64,000 nt of DNA from Bacteroidota bacterium (GTDB taxonomy: Bacteria; Bacteroidota; Bacteroidia; UKL13-3): the NCBI GenBank assembly GCA_027487835.1, contig JAIYCU010000013.1, positions 1 through 64,000 on the forward strand, given 5' to 3'. The notes beneath the pieces are model-generated. The model had not been told where the DNA came from. It saw nothing but the letters and a program-made list of their open reading frames with translations, and did not search any database. The position numbers were made by a program, and so were the translations under genes. Shown piece after piece: positions 16,786-30,200 of the stretch. Positions within the stretch are counted from its first letter, which is position 1, and each line of letters begins with the position of its first letter.

Positions 16786-19700
16786 TTAGAACCACAAGAC
16801 TTTCTCCACTTGTTTGCGTCCACCCTTTTCTGTTACTTCCAATAGATAAACACCTTTTGGCAATTCGCTCATGTCTAAATTTTGCCAACCGCTCTTCAAG
16901 CTTATTTCTCTTAATAGCTTTCCGTCTTGGCTATAAAGCCTTCCCTGAATAGCATTATCAGTATTTATTTGTAGGTTCAAACCGCTACCATTACCAGTTT
17001 GGTAATACATAGCAAATAGGGATGAAGACAAATCATTCATTTCTATTTTAATAATTTTAGAATAATCGCTTCTGCCATCTTCATCCATTTGCTTAAGGCG
17101 ATAATATAAATTATCCTTCACGGCTTTTGTATCTGTAAAACTATAGTACTTCATGGTTGCTGAGTTACCAGCGCCTTTAATAAATCCAATGGATTGGAAA
17201 TTGAAGCCGTCTTCACTTTTTTCTATTTCGAAGCCTTTGTTATTTTTCTCCGAACTGGTACTAAAATTAAGTAAAGCGTTGCTTTCATCTAAACGTTTGC
17301 CCCAGAAGTTAACAAGGGTAACAGGCAAAGCAGCATTGGTTGGTCCTGTAATTTCAAAATCATCAACAGCCATGCCTGCATCCGTTACGCCACCATCTGA
17401 TTTAAATACAATTCTAAACGACACTTTGGAATTACCTGCCAAAGAAGAAACGTTATATTGCATTAAGGTGTAGGAGGTTCGGGTAGCATTAAAAAAAGCT
17501 TGATTAAGCGGGAAGGCAGCCCCTCCGGCGGTATTGGCAAAATCATACCAATTTGCAAGCACTGCGTTGCCTAGTTTTGTCCAGGTATTTCCTAAGTCTA
17601 AGCTATATTCTACAATATAGCCATCGTAAGCAATTTCAAATCTATTTTTCGTTTTGAACCGAATGGTGTAAGTTCCACTTGCCGTGAAATTAAAGCATGG
17701 ACTATACAAACGGGTATCATTATTATCTCCATAGTTTCCTGTAATGCCTGTTACCCAAGCAAAGCTGCCACTGGCAGTACCGCTTTTAGAGGCAACCGTT
17801 GAATTCCCTCTTGCGAATGCAACTCCAGAAGGGGTTTCAGAACCAAAATCATTTGGATTTAAATCAAAGCTACCACCAAGCGCAAGCGTGTATGGAACTG
17901 GGCGGTAAGGCAAAATTTGAATATAAGAATTAATAAGTTTATTGTTTGCGCCCCCATTAATGGTTAAACTCACATTGTATAAACCAGGCGTCAAATACTG
18001 CTTGCTGGGGTTTGCCAAGGTGCTTGTAGTACCATCTCCAAAATCCCAAAGGTAGCTGGTAGCGCCATTGCTGGTGCTGGTAAACTGAATAAAAGAGCTA
18101 ACATATGCCAATCGCTTGTTGGCACTAAAATCTGCAAAAGGAGGTGCAAAAACATTGGTGGTAAAAAAACCTCTTCCATGGGTGGCAGCCACCACTTGTT
18201 TGTCTATGCCACGCATCTTAAGCATATCGGTTCGCACATTAGAAAAGCCTGCATTACTTGGCTGCCAATTGGTAGTAGTGCCACGCAGCGAATCAGTGGT
18301 CCAAACACCAAGTTCTGTAGCAATCATGGCTTGCCAAGGTTTAGAAGGATGTAAAATTAACCAGCGAATGGGCATATCTGGCAAGTTTCCTTCAACGCTG
18401 GTCCAAGTAGTGCCTGCGTTTTTGGTTTCCCAAACACTGTTTACCCCATAATTAGAATAAGTAGCAAGGATATGATCCTCATTGCCAATCTCCACCTCAA
18501 TACATGAGATACTGCCTGTTGGCATTCCTTTTCCATTATTAATGAATGAATCGATGCCTGCAATTACGTTGGCATTGTCTATGCGAATAACGCGGCCGCC
18601 ATTGGTTCCAAAATAAACCCGATGATTTACATTTGGAGAAACGCGCACGTGGGTAGCTCTGCCATTATTAAATAGCGGTACGGTGTCGAATATTAAACTG
18701 CTTCCTGTTTGCGGGTTATCCCAAAGGGTAAAAGTTCCATTATTGCCAGAGGAATACATCTTATTATTCACGTCATCATAGTCGGATGGATTAATGAAAG
18801 AACCTACATTTTGGCTGGTATTTAACACATTGCTAAAGCTTGCACCCCCATTGCTTGAACGATAATAAGAGGTATAAACATAAGAAGTGAACCAATACTG
18901 CGGCTGATCTTGGTCGATATGACAAAAAGCACCATCGCCACCGGTTACTTCCACTGTGGCATTGATTCCAGCTGCTGAAAATCGGTGAGAGCCATTGTCT
19001 TGCGTGCCTCCTAAATAAGAATTTGTTGCGGCAGTAGGATTGATATCACAGGCGTAAAACTGAGTTGTATTATAATTAAATTCTTTGGGTGTTAAGGTTG
19101 GCGCTGCTGCTGTAAAATCTTCTGAGCGATAAACGCCCCCATCATTCCCAAAATAACAAATTGTTGAGCTACCTGGCGAGAAAAGAGCAAAATGTTGGTC
19201 GGCATGCACTTCCTGAAAACCAAAACCTCCATACCAATGCGAAAGCTGTGTCCATGAGGTTCCACCATTGGCCGATTTAAACAAATCTACACCACCAACG
19301 GTGAGCACATTGGAATTGTTTGGGTCAACCGCAATACTTAAATCGTACCATGCTTGGCCTCGACTAAAATCTTTGGGATTGGTGGTGGTAGAAACGCCAC
19401 CGTCTGCATCCATTGGATGTGCCGCAATGGTATCAAAACTAGCACCTGCATTGGTAGATTTGATAATGGCCGTAATTCTTGAACTGTTCTCCACCAAGCC
19501 ATAAATGGTATTGGTATCTACCACAGATACCCCGAGTTCAATTTCTCTTTTGCTTACATAAGCTGGAATGCTAAGAGGCGTTGTCCAAGTAGCACCCTGA
19601 TTAAAGGATTTATGTATGGTCCCAGAATTTGCACTGCCGCTGCTCATGCTTGCATACAAAGTTCCGTTGCTCATTCTTTCGATGTCTTGGGCAATATCTC

Positions 19701-20481
19701 CCCCTGCAGTGGCAATGCCCGCTCCTAGCACTTTGGTAAAGCTAGTGCCTCCATTTACGCTGCGGAATAATCCTGAGCGTGTGGCCACAAAAACAGTATC
19801 TCCATTGCCTAGCGGCAATACTTTCTGACAATAGTAGTAAGTTGAATTATTGGTTGCGGCAAGTTGCGTCCATGTTTGTCCACCATTGGTAGACTTCCAA
19901 ATACCAAGTCCTCTCACGGCATCAAGGTTTCCATTTCCCTCCCCTGTTCCAAAATACATAATGGCGGGATTGGTTGGGGCTTGCGCCAAGGCTGTAATGG
20001 CTAAGTTTTGAAAGAAATCATCAATAGGAACCCAATTTGGGCTTGCAGCTGTAATATCGGTTGTTTTCCAGATGCCACCAGCTACACCACCTGCCCAAAC
20101 CGTTTTGCGTGTTGGGTCGTTTAAATCAACCATAATAGCGCGCGTGCGCCCGCCACAATTATTGGGACCACGTTCTACCCAGGTGACCCCCGGTATAGCT
20201 GCTTTACCGCTGCCTTGTTTTGCAAATAATTGTTGTTGGTATTGAAAAGCTTGTAATAGCCTATCTTTAGGCACCTCTCCGGTGGCAGGATCTTGGGTGA
20301 TTTCTTTTTCTAATAACCAAGCCAAGTCCATTCTATCTTTTTTAGGAACCTTGGTAGCCGTATTAAAGGTAATACCCCTGGCATTGCTGCCCATAAACTC
20401 TTCAGAAGGGTTGTATATCCAGGCAAAGGTAATGACTAAACCAATGGATAAGATTGCGGATAATTTGGCTATAATATTCAT
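16786..20481 (-). CDS. T9SS-secreted BNR/sortilin-like repeat protein with PKD domain
   Basis: A 1231-residue protein with ATG at 20481 (MNIIAKLSAILSIGLVITFAWI signal or membrane anchor); a start six codons upstream is also open. Residues ~110-810 form beta-propeller blades of the VPS10/BNR type: repeated WKSTNGGQTWTQL, LFRSVNGGTSFTKV, IHKSFNQGATWTTP and KSTNAGASFDTI (Asp-box-like S-x-N-G-G-x-T/S-W). A PKD domain follows (FADFSANKR...YLWDFGDGTTSTLANPSKQY, about 820-900), then a carbohydrate-binding-like beta-sandwich and a C-terminal T9SS sorting domain (GRLYSQDGKLLREISL...LPKGVYLLEVTEKGG). Such proteins are exported to the cell surface. A glycosidase or peptidase-associated role is possible but no catalytic residues can be assigned. 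It stands as a single gene with its own ~110-bp upstream region. Confidence 0.85.
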   Translation of the reverse strand: MNIIAKLSAILSIGLVITFAWIYNPSEEFMGSNARGITFNTATKVPKKDRMDLAWLLEKEITQDPATGEVPKDRLLQAFQYQQQLFAKQGSGKAAIPGVTWVERGPNNCGGRTRAIMVDLNDPTRKTVWAGGVAGGIWKTTDITAASPNWVPIDDFFQNLAITALAQAPTNPAIMYFGTGEGNGNLDAVRGLGIWKSTNGGQTWTQLAATNNSTYYYCQKVLPLGNGDTVFVATRSGLFRSVNGGTSFTKVLGAGIATAGGDIAQDIERMSNGTLYASMSSGSANSGTIHKSFNQGATWTTPLSIPAYVSKREIELGVSVVDTNTIYGLVENSSRITAIIKSTNAGASFDTIAAHPMDADGGVSTTTNPKDFSRGQAWYDLSIAVDPNNSNVLTVGGVDLFKSANGGTSWTQLSHWYGGFGFQEVHADQHFALFSPGSSTICYFGNDGGVYRSEDFTAAAPTLTPKEFNYNTTQFYACDINPTAATNSYLGGTQDNGSHRFSAAGINATVEVTGGDGAFCHIDQDQPQYWFTSYVYTSYYRSSNGGASFSNVLNTSQNVGSFINPSDYDDVNNKMYSSGNNGTFTLWDNPQTGSSLIFDTVPLFNNGRATHVRVSPNVNHRVYFGTNGGRVIRIDNANVIAGIDSFINNGKGMPTGSISCIEVEIGNEDHILATYSNYGVNSVWETKNAGTTWTSVEGNLPDMPIRWLILHPSKPWQAMIATELGVWTTDSLRGTTTNWQPSNAGFSNVRTDMLKMRGIDKQVVAATHGRGFFTTNVFAPPFADFSANKRLAYVSSFIQFTSTSNGATSYLWDFGDGTTSTLANPSKQYLTPGLYNVSLTINGGANNKLINSYIQILPYRPVPYTLALGGSFDLNPNDFGSETPSGVAFARGNSTVASKSGTASGSFAWVTGITGNYGDNNDTRLYSPCFNFTASGTYTIRFKTKNRFEIAYDGYIVEYSLDLGNTWTKLGNAVLANWYDFANTAGGAAFPLNQAFFNATRTSYTLMQYNVSSLAGNSKVSFRIVFKSDGGVTDAGMAVDDFEITGPTNAALPVTLVNFWGKRLDESNALLNFSTSSEKNNKGFEIEKSEDGFNFQSIGFIKGAGNSATMKYYSFTDTKAVKDNLYYRLKQMDEDGRSDYSKIIKIEMNDLSSSLFAMYYQTGNGSGLNLQINTDNAIQGRLYSQDGKLLREISLKSGWQNLDMSELPKGVYLLEVTEKGGRKQVEKVLWF

Positions 20482-20608
20482 AAATGCATTTAGAATCACA
20501 AGTTTAAACTAATTTAATTAAATTCTTGGTAAGCAATTGTCAAGTTTGACCCAAAAACCAAGATTCTAATAAAATGCCTAGACCTGAAAATAAACGCAGA
20601 TGAATGTA

Positions 20609-21706
20609 TTACACGTTGAATTTAAAATGCATTACATCACCATCTTGTACGATGTATTCTTTGCCTTCCATGCTTAATTTACCCGCTTCGCGGCATGCCG
20701 ACTCGCTGCCAAATTGCACATAATCGGCATAATGAATTACCTCTGCTTTGATAAATCCTCTTTCAAAATCGGTATGAATTACACCTGCAGCTTGTGGGGC
20801 CTTCCAGCCTCTTTCGATGGTCCATGCGCGCACTTCTTGAACACCTGCGGTGAAGTAGGTGATTAAATTTAAGAGTTTGTATGCCGCACCAATTAATTTA
20901 GCAACACCCGAATCTTCAAGGCCTAAATCGTTCAAAAACGCCATGCGGTCTTCATAACTTTCAAGTTGGGCAATATCTGCTTCAATGGCGGCACTGATGA
21001 TTATTACTTGAGCATTCTCTGTTTTAACTGCCTCTTTTACTTTTTCTACAAATTGGTTGCCTGCAACCACAGCTGCCTCATCTACATTACAAACATACAT
21101 TACCGGCTTAAGGGTAAGCAAGCATAGGTCTTCTACTTGTTTTAAATCTTCCTCTTCAACCACCAAAGTGCGGGCGTTAAGACCTTGTTCTAGATGGTTT
21201 TTGAACCTATTGAGTACAATTTCTGTTTTACCTGCTTCTTTATCTCCCGTTTTAGCAGCACGCGCTACCTTTTGTAATTTCTTTTCGATAGAATCTAAAT
21301 CGCGCAATTGCAATTCAGTATCTATTACATCTTTGTCTCTTAATGGATTTACACTGCCATCAACATGGATGATATTATCATCTTCGAAGCAACGTAAAAC
21401 ATGAATAATGGCATCGGTTTCTCTAATATTAGCCAAGAACTGGTTGCCAAGTCCTTCTCCTTTGCTTGCACCTTTTACTAAACCAGCAATGTCTACAATT
21501 TCTATGGTTGTGGGTACAATGCGGTTTGGCTTAACAAACTCTGCCAACTTATTGATGCGTTGGTCTGGAACTGTAATTACGCCAACATTTGGCTCAATGG
21601 TACAGAAAGGGAAATTTGCTGCTTGTGCCTTTGCATTGCTTAAACAATTAAAGAGAGTTGACTTTCCCACGTTTGGAAGTCCGACGATGCCACATTGTAA
21701 TGCCAT
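20609..21706 (-). CDS. ychF: Ribosome-associated ATPase YchF (OLA1 family)
   Basis: A 365-residue protein, the standard length. YchF is an Obg-related NTPase that prefers ATP, binds ribosomes and is linked to stress and redox responses. It has the G1 loop GLPNVGKST at residues ~8-16, the switch segment ANFPFCTIEPNVGVI, G3 DIAGLVKGASKGEGLGNQFL, a coiled-coil arm (about 130-210) and the C-terminal TGS domain (YFTAGVQEVRAWTI...AGVIHTDFERGFIKAEVI...GKEYIVQDGDVMHFKFNV). The G4 NKxD motif is replaced by NVDE (YVCNVDEAAVV), the family hallmark behind its ATP preference. glmM ends 45 bp upstream on the same strand, so the two may share a transcript. Confidence 0.97.
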   Translation of the reverse strand: MALQCGIVGLPNVGKSTLFNCLSNAKAQAANFPFCTIEPNVGVITVPDQRINKLAEFVKPNRIVPTTIEIVDIAGLVKGASKGEGLGNQFLANIRETDAIIHVLRCFEDDNIIHVDGSVNPLRDKDVIDTELQLRDLDSIEKKLQKVARAAKTGDKEAGKTEIVLNRFKNHLEQGLNARTLVVEEEDLKQVEDLCLLTLKPVMYVCNVDEAAVVAGNQFVEKVKEAVKTENAQVIIISAAIEADIAQLESYEDRMAFLNDLGLEDSGVAKLIGAAYKLLNLITYFTAGVQEVRAWTIERGWKAPQAAGVIHTDFERGFIKAEVIHYADYVQFGSESACREAGKLSMEGKEYIVQDGDVMHFKFNV

Positions 21707-21751
21707 TTTAAAAGAGTTGAATTATGAAGGTATGAATAACGGGTATAAGAA

Positions 21752-23167
21752 TTAGCCTTTAAGAAATTGTTTCATATCGGTAATCAATTTTTCTGCGAGG
21801 CTATTGGCAGTTGTTTCGCTTTGGCTTTCGGCATAAATACGAATGATAGGTTCTGTATTTGAGCGACGAAGATGCACCCATTCTTTGTCAAATTCTATTT
21901 TGATGCCATCAATATCATTGATAGGTTGCTTTTTGTACTTATCCTTAATCTTGGCCATCAATTGGTCGATATTAATTTCTGGGGTAAGTTCAATTTTCTT
22001 TTTAGCGATAAAATAATCAGGATAGCTCTCTCTCAACATAGAGCAAATTTTATCTGATTTAGAAAGCAAAGACAGGAAAAGGGCAATTCCAACCATGGCA
22101 TCGCGGCCATAATGCAATTCTGGAAAAATAATTCCGCCATTGCCTTCGCCACCAATTACGGCTTTGGTTTCCTTCATTAATTTAACCACGTTTACTTCGC
22201 CCACTGCACTGGCTTGGTAATTACCGCCTACTTTTTCTGTAACATCTCTTAAGGCCCTGGTAGAAGAAAGGTTTGAAACAGTATTTCTTTCGTATCCTAG
22301 TTTCGCTAATTTTTCTTCGCTGCTGTTTCTTAGTACATAATCTGCAACTGCCACCAAGGTATATTCTTCTCCAAACATGCTACCATCCTCGCTCACAAGC
22401 GCAAGACGGTCAACATCTGGATCCACCACAATTCCTAAATCTGCCTTATTGCGTTTAACTTCGCCAGAAATGGCTGTTAAATTTTCGGGAAGGGGCTCTG
22501 GATTGTGCGGGAAGCGTCCATCAGGGGTACAATAAATTTCTACAATATCATCTACACCTAAAGCTTTTAATAACATAGGTACTGCAATCCCTCCAGTAGA
22601 GTTTACTGCATCTACCACTACTTTGAATTTAGCTTCTTTGATGGATTTTGTATCCACTAAGTCGATAGCCAAAATAGCATCTATATGTTTTTGAATATAA
22701 GTATCGTCCTGGGTATAAGTACCTAAGTTATCTACCTCTGCGTACTCTATTTTGTTGCCATCTGCCAAAGAAAGGATTTCTTTGCCTACCTCGTCTGAAA
22801 TAAACTCTCCTTTTGCATTAAGCAATTTTAATGCATTCCATTGCTTGGGGTTATGACTTGCTGTAAGGATAATTCCGCCATTGGCATTTTCCATCACCAC
22901 CGCCATTTCAACGGTTGGGGTAGTGCTCAATCCAAGGTCAATTACATCCACGCCCATGCCAATTAGTGTTCCGGTAACCAATCGGTTTACCATGTCGCCG
23001 CTCAAGCGCGCATCTCTACCTACGATGATTTTGCAGGTTTCTTTGTTTTGCTTCATTAAGTAAGCAAATGCAGCAGTGTATTTTACAACATCGCCCGGGG
23101 TAAGGGCGTCACCAGCTTTACCTCCAATGGTTCCTCTGATGCCGGAAATAGATTTAATTAGTGTCAA
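21752..23167 (-). CDS. glmM: Phosphoglucosamine mutase / alpha-D-phosphohexomutase
   Basis: A 471-residue protein. It interconverts glucosamine-6-phosphate and glucosamine-1-phosphate (or related hexose phosphates) for UDP-GlcNAc and cell-wall synthesis. The active-site phosphoserine motif is TASHNPKQWNALK with Ser at residue 104. The metal loop DPDVDRLALVSEDG, the sugar loop GGEGNGGIIFPELHYGRDA and the C-terminal phosphate-binding RRSNTEPIIRIYAES complete the four domains. The N terminus SISGIRGTIGGKAGDALTP is typical of the Bacteroidota form, which is often the only GlmM-like gene and is annotated glmM. A phosphomannomutase activity cannot be excluded from sequence alone. The gene lies directly upstream of ychF. 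Confidence 0.9.
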   Translation of the reverse strand: MTLIKSISGIRGTIGGKAGDALTPGDVVKYTAAFAYLMKQNKETCKIIVGRDARLSGDMVNRLVTGTLIGMGVDVIDLGLSTTPTVEMAVVMENANGGIILTASHNPKQWNALKLLNAKGEFISDEVGKEILSLADGNKIEYAEVDNLGTYTQDDTYIQKHIDAILAIDLVDTKSIKEAKFKVVVDAVNSTGGIAVPMLLKALGVDDIVEIYCTPDGRFPHNPEPLPENLTAISGEVKRNKADLGIVVDPDVDRLALVSEDGSMFGEEYTLVAVADYVLRNSSEEKLAKLGYERNTVSNLSSTRALRDVTEKVGGNYQASAVGEVNVVKLMKETKAVIGGEGNGGIIFPELHYGRDAMVGIALFLSLLSKSDKICSMLRESYPDYFIAKKKIELTPEINIDQLMAKIKDKYKKQPINDIDGIKIEFDKEWVHLRRSNTEPIIRIYAESQSETTANSLAEKLITDMKQFLKG

Positions 23168-23239
23168 AATGAAATTAAAATTTTGGGATTCGAAAATAGG
23201 TTTTCCCTTTTAAATATTAGAAATGAGTGGATAAATAGA

Positions 23240-24952
23240 TTAGAAGTCGTACTGACGGTCGTTGATATTCAAGCGAATGCCAATCGTAAAATAAAAAGAA
23301 TTCATTTCATTAATGGCCAAAACCGAGGTGATTTTTCTAAGGCCTGCCCGTGCCTCTAAAAACAAATTGTGCTTTAACATATAGGCACCAATTAACTCAC
23401 CCGTTAATAAATTAGTAGCTACTCCCTGACCAATGAAATTATTATATTCTTCGGAAGTATGGGTTTCGTAGCTCTTTTTAGGGTCTTTTCCCCAATTGCT
23501 GCCATTAGAGTCGTTGCCATAGGTAGCAAAAATCAATTTCCCAGTTATGTACAACTTATTAAGGGGTTGATACCTAACAATCCCAATGTACTCATAAAAG
23601 TTTGCCCCCAAGGGGTGGGCAAGGTTCTGATTAAAATTACTAAGACTTTGGAAGGTATTATAAGAGGCATATAAAAAAGGGCGTGCATAGTTAAACTCCG
23701 CTTGTAAATCTAAATTGTTAACCCCCACCGCATCAATCAATTTAAATCCCACTTGCCCACCAAATTTATTATGCATCCAGCCATTTCTTGCCACTAATTC
23801 TTTAAACACAAATTCGGTTAAAACCACTTGTCCATAAAAGGAATAAGCCTTCAGGAAATTGTATTTAAAGGTAATCCCAATAATACTTTTATCTACACTG
23901 TTAAGTCCATTTTCTACCGACTTATAAAAAATAACTGGATTAAGGTAATTGGCCTCAAAACGAGGATTTACGCCGGTAGTATCTCTATTAAATAAGGTAG
24001 TTTCAAATAGGCCAAGGTTAAAATTCTTTCCAAGGTTTAAGCTTAGGATATGCGTGGCCATATAATGTCTTGGCTGTTGTGCTCTGCCAGATGCACTATA
24101 TGGGGCCCTTGCCCTTAATTCGCCCCAAAGATTGGTGTAATTGAGCTTCCAAATTCTGGTATTCAACCGTAAATTTAAATACTCGGGGTGATTATTTCCC
24201 AAAACCATGCTTCTATATCCGTCACCTATAAAATTAGTAGTATGCCCAAATTGCAGGTCCATGTATGGATTTAGGTTTGCACTTATATAGGCATTGCTGA
24301 TGTAATAGTCATATTGCTGTGTGGTAGGACTGGTTTTAAAAAAATTCACATAAGGGATGGTAAAATCTGGGAATACAATGGCCTTATCTACCCAACTATA
24401 ATTTCGCACCAATTCTTCGCTCACTTGGGTGTAAAAGCCAATGTTTTTGCCCACATTTCCCCTAATTTCTATTCCCCTGTTGTTGAGCATGGCAGGCTTT
24501 CCAACGGGATTCTTTTCATTAGAAGTTTGGTAATAAAAAACTGGGTTGACCACTAAATTAAAGTCTGGAATTTGCACACTGAATAAAGCTGCCTTTTTGG
24601 TGTAAAATCTATTTAAAAAGTTCCTTTTTGAAGTAGAAGAAGATTGATTGCTCCATTCAAAATTATCATTGATAAGGTAGGCAAGATTTGAATAATCTTG
24701 CTGACTTAGTCCAATTTGATTGACAGGGAAACTATCAATATAATTGGCAACAGCCTTGCGACGATAGCTTTTAAGGGTGGTATGAAAGTAATCATTGGCA
24801 ATCGCACCGCTCTTTATTTCAAATCTATCCAATAGATGATCTGTTAAACCGCCCGTTCTCACATAAGTATGTTGGGCATTGGCCCCTAGTGAGAAAAAAG
24901 AAAATAGGAGGAACAAATAAATACTGGCTTTTGCGATTAGGATGGGTTTCAT
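23240..24952 (-). CDS. Outer-membrane beta-barrel protein (RemB/Wzi-like, tentative)
   Basis: A 570-residue protein with signal peptide MKPILIAKASIYLFLLFSFFSLGANAQ. After residue ~100 there are many alternating amphipathic strands with aromatic ends (FSVQIPDFNLVVNPVFYYQ, LNLRLNTRIWKLNYTNLWGEL, YSFYGQVVLTEFVF), and the C terminus SFYFTIGIRLNINDRQYDF ends in Phe, as barrels often do. The architecture and phrases such as MDLQFGHTTNFIGDGYRSM resemble the Wzi capsule-assembly/RemB gliding family found in Bacteroidota, but this is recognition from memory and not decisive. The protein should sit in the outer membrane. It is divergent from ligA, with 79 bp shared between the two start codons. Confidence 0.7.
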   Translation of the reverse strand: MKPILIAKASIYLFLLFSFFSLGANAQHTYVRTGGLTDHLLDRFEIKSGAIANDYFHTTLKSYRRKAVANYIDSFPVNQIGLSQQDYSNLAYLINDNFEWSNQSSSTSKRNFLNRFYTKKAALFSVQIPDFNLVVNPVFYYQTSNEKNPVGKPAMLNNRGIEIRGNVGKNIGFYTQVSEELVRNYSWVDKAIVFPDFTIPYVNFFKTSPTTQQYDYYISNAYISANLNPYMDLQFGHTTNFIGDGYRSMVLGNNHPEYLNLRLNTRIWKLNYTNLWGELRARAPYSASGRAQQPRHYMATHILSLNLGKNFNLGLFETTLFNRDTTGVNPRFEANYLNPVIFYKSVENGLNSVDKSIIGITFKYNFLKAYSFYGQVVLTEFVFKELVARNGWMHNKFGGQVGFKLIDAVGVNNLDLQAEFNYARPFLYASYNTFQSLSNFNQNLAHPLGANFYEYIGIVRYQPLNKLYITGKLIFATYGNDSNGSNWGKDPKKSYETHTSEEYNNFIGQGVATNLLTGELIGAYMLKHNLFLEARAGLRKITSVLAINEMNSFYFTIGIRLNINDRQYDF

Positions 24953-25001
24953 GCTTCAAAAATGAGGATTGTTGTGCACATTATTGACATTTAAATAATA
25001 A

Positions 25002-27116
<2,115 letters not shown>

Positions 27117-27269
27117 AAATTAAGAATAGCTAAGTTATTATGATTTATGGCACTAAGTAAATTGCCTAACAATTGCTTAACATCCTAGAAATTTAAGCAA
27201 GCAAAAATTTGGAAATTATAGCCTTTAGAGATATTTTCCCATCAATTATCAATCCTCAATTATAAAACC

Positions 27270-30200
27270 ATGAAACAGTTTTTTGCAGCGCTTGTGCTGC
27301 TATTTGCCAACTTACTTGCCTTTGGACAAGAACCTATTGAACTTATTAACTCACAAAAAGTGGTGTTAAAAGCCTATGAATATTTTGAAAATGAAGAGTT
27401 TGAAAAGTCCATTAAGGAATACAGAAAAGTGCCGCAAGGCGATACTAACTATTTTGTAGCGCAATATGAAGTTACCTATGCGCTCTACCTGCAAGAAAAG
27501 TATGAAGAATCGATAAAAGAATCGCGCCGACTCATTTATGAAGGTACCGACCAAATGAGCCAATATAATATTTTAGGCTCTGCATTAGATGAGTTAAAGC
27601 AATATGATGAAGCCATTGCAGTTTATAATATGGCGATAAAAAGATTTCCGTATAGCACGAATTTAATTTTAAACAAAGGGATTGTTTATGAACGCAAAGG
27701 GGATGTAAAATCTGCTTGGGACACTTACATGGAGCTTCTCAAGATATCACCAAGCTTTCCTTCGGCACATTTGCGTTTGGCCAAACTAGCCGAAAGCGAA
27801 GGCAAACTTACCCAAGCCATAATGGCCTATTCTATATTTTTAATGTTAGAGCCAACTTCTAAAAGAAGCTTAGCGGTTGTTTCTGATTTCAACAAATTAT
27901 GTGATGCCAGTTCAACCATTATTAATACTGCCAAAAACCCAATTTTAAAGAATGAGTTTGAAGACCTCGACTTTTTAGTTAACAACCAAATTGCGCTAAA
28001 CGATAAGTATAAAATACCGGGCAAAATGCAATTTCCCCTCAATAAGCAATTGCATTTGGTAATGGATAAAGCCGCTACTTCAATCAAGGAAGAAGGCTTT
28101 TATGTACAATTTTATTTGCCCTTTTTTAAAGACTTTTTAAAGTCAGAAGACTTTGTAAATTTCAACCTCTTATTACTTGCTAGTAGCGATAATGAACGCA
28201 TTTCTAAAGAAGTAAAGGCCAAGATTGATGGCATTAAAAAGACTAGAGAAAGTTGTTTAAAAAGATTTCAAGACTTACACGGGAAAAGAAGTTTTGATTG
28301 GAATGGTCAAAACTTAACTCTTACCTATTTCTATTATGATAAATTTAACCCAGAAGCATATGGTAATTTAAATGCAGCTGGCAAAACCATGGGTACTTTT
28401 ATCTATTTTGATGAGGAAGGTTATATAGATGTTATTGGCAACTTCGACAATATGGGCAGCCGCGAAGGCAAATGGTATTATTTTGATAGCAAAGGCGATA
28501 CCTTGCGCATGCTTAGCTATAAAGCAGGTAAACTCAATGGCCCTTATCGTTTTTTTAGAAATGGCCATTTGAGCGAAATTGGGGAATACATTAATGAATT
28601 GGTAGAAGGAGAAGTAATTGCTTTTTATGCCGATGGTTCTATCTCTAACAAGCAAATTTTTAAGAATGACCTAAGAGAAGGTAAATCTTTAGAATACTAT
28701 CCTAGTGGTGGAATTAAAAGTGATTACAACTACGTAAAGGGAGAAATTGATGGTGTGGCCAAAGATTATTATGCCCATGGATTATTGAAGGAAGACGCTA
28801 CCTATAAAAATGGAAAAATTGTGGGCGTTTACAAGGAATACTATGAAAACAAAAACCTTAAAAAGGAATGTAATTTTGTGGATGGAACCTTAGAAGGCCC
28901 TTATAAAACTTATTATATCAACGGACAACTAGAGCAAGAAGGCATTGCTGCCAAAGGCCAAATGTCTGGCAATTGGACAAAATACTATAGCAATGGTAAA
29001 TTAAAGGAAAAATCTAACCTCGATGAAAACGGCAAGGTAAATGGAGACGAAATCACCTTTGACTATGAAGGCAGGCAATTGAGGTTTGATACCTACGCCA
29101 AAGGAGAATGGAAATCGGTGAAGTTTTATGACAAATACGGAAAGGTATATTATGAAACCAAAGTGTCTAAATCAGGAACCCTTGTAACCCTTTACAATCA
29201 GTTTAGAGATAAAACAGCAGAAGGTTTGTTTAAAGATGATAATCGCCAAGGAGAATGGAAATTTTATAATCCAAATGGGATTGTCAATTCAATTGAAATG
29301 TATGAGAAAGGCAAGTTAGATGGCCTTATTAAAAACTTTATTGATAAAGACCTCCTTAGTTCTGCTATCAATTATAGCAAAGGTGAGTATGATGGCTTAT
29401 TTACAAGTTATCATCAAAATGGCAAGATAAAAACACAAGGGCATTACATGGATGGAAACAGATATGGCACTTGGATAAATTATGAAAGCAATGGCGCCAT
29501 AGAAAACCAATATTTCTATTTCGACGACCGTAAAAAAGACTGGGGTTATGAATACTTATCTAATGGTAATTTTTATAAAAAGTATAAATATGTAAGAGGC
29601 ATTTTAAGAGAAATTCACCATTGCGATACCAACGGCATTAGCATCGATTCAGTAAGCATTCCAACTGGCACTGCCAGGTTTAGCTTAAAAGGAATGAGCG
29701 GCAAAAAAGTATATGAAGGCGGATTCTTAAACGGATATGCACATGGCAAAGCTACTTGGTATTACCCTAACGGAAAAGTAAGTGAGCAAGGCGAATACTT
29801 TGAAGGCGATCAAAATGGCGATTGGAATACTTATTTTCCAAATGGAAAGGTTAAAAAGAAGTACTTCAAATATTATGGATATAGCACTGGTACTTGGGAA
29901 GAGTATAATTATTTTGGCGAACCCATTGGAAAATTTGATTACAAGAATGGAGATAGTCATGGAAAAAATATTTGGTTATACCTAGATGGCAAAGTAGAAT
30001 CTGACATCAGTTTTTACGAAGATGAAAAACATGGAGAATCTAAATACTATGCGCCAAGCGGAGAACTTAGAGAATTACGTTATTTTAAGAATGGAAGACT
30101 CATTGGCTATACCTATATGGATAAAACCAATAAACTTAAAGACACTATTTTTATGCCTACAGGCGATGGTCAAATAAAAGCTTATTATGCCAATGGCGCT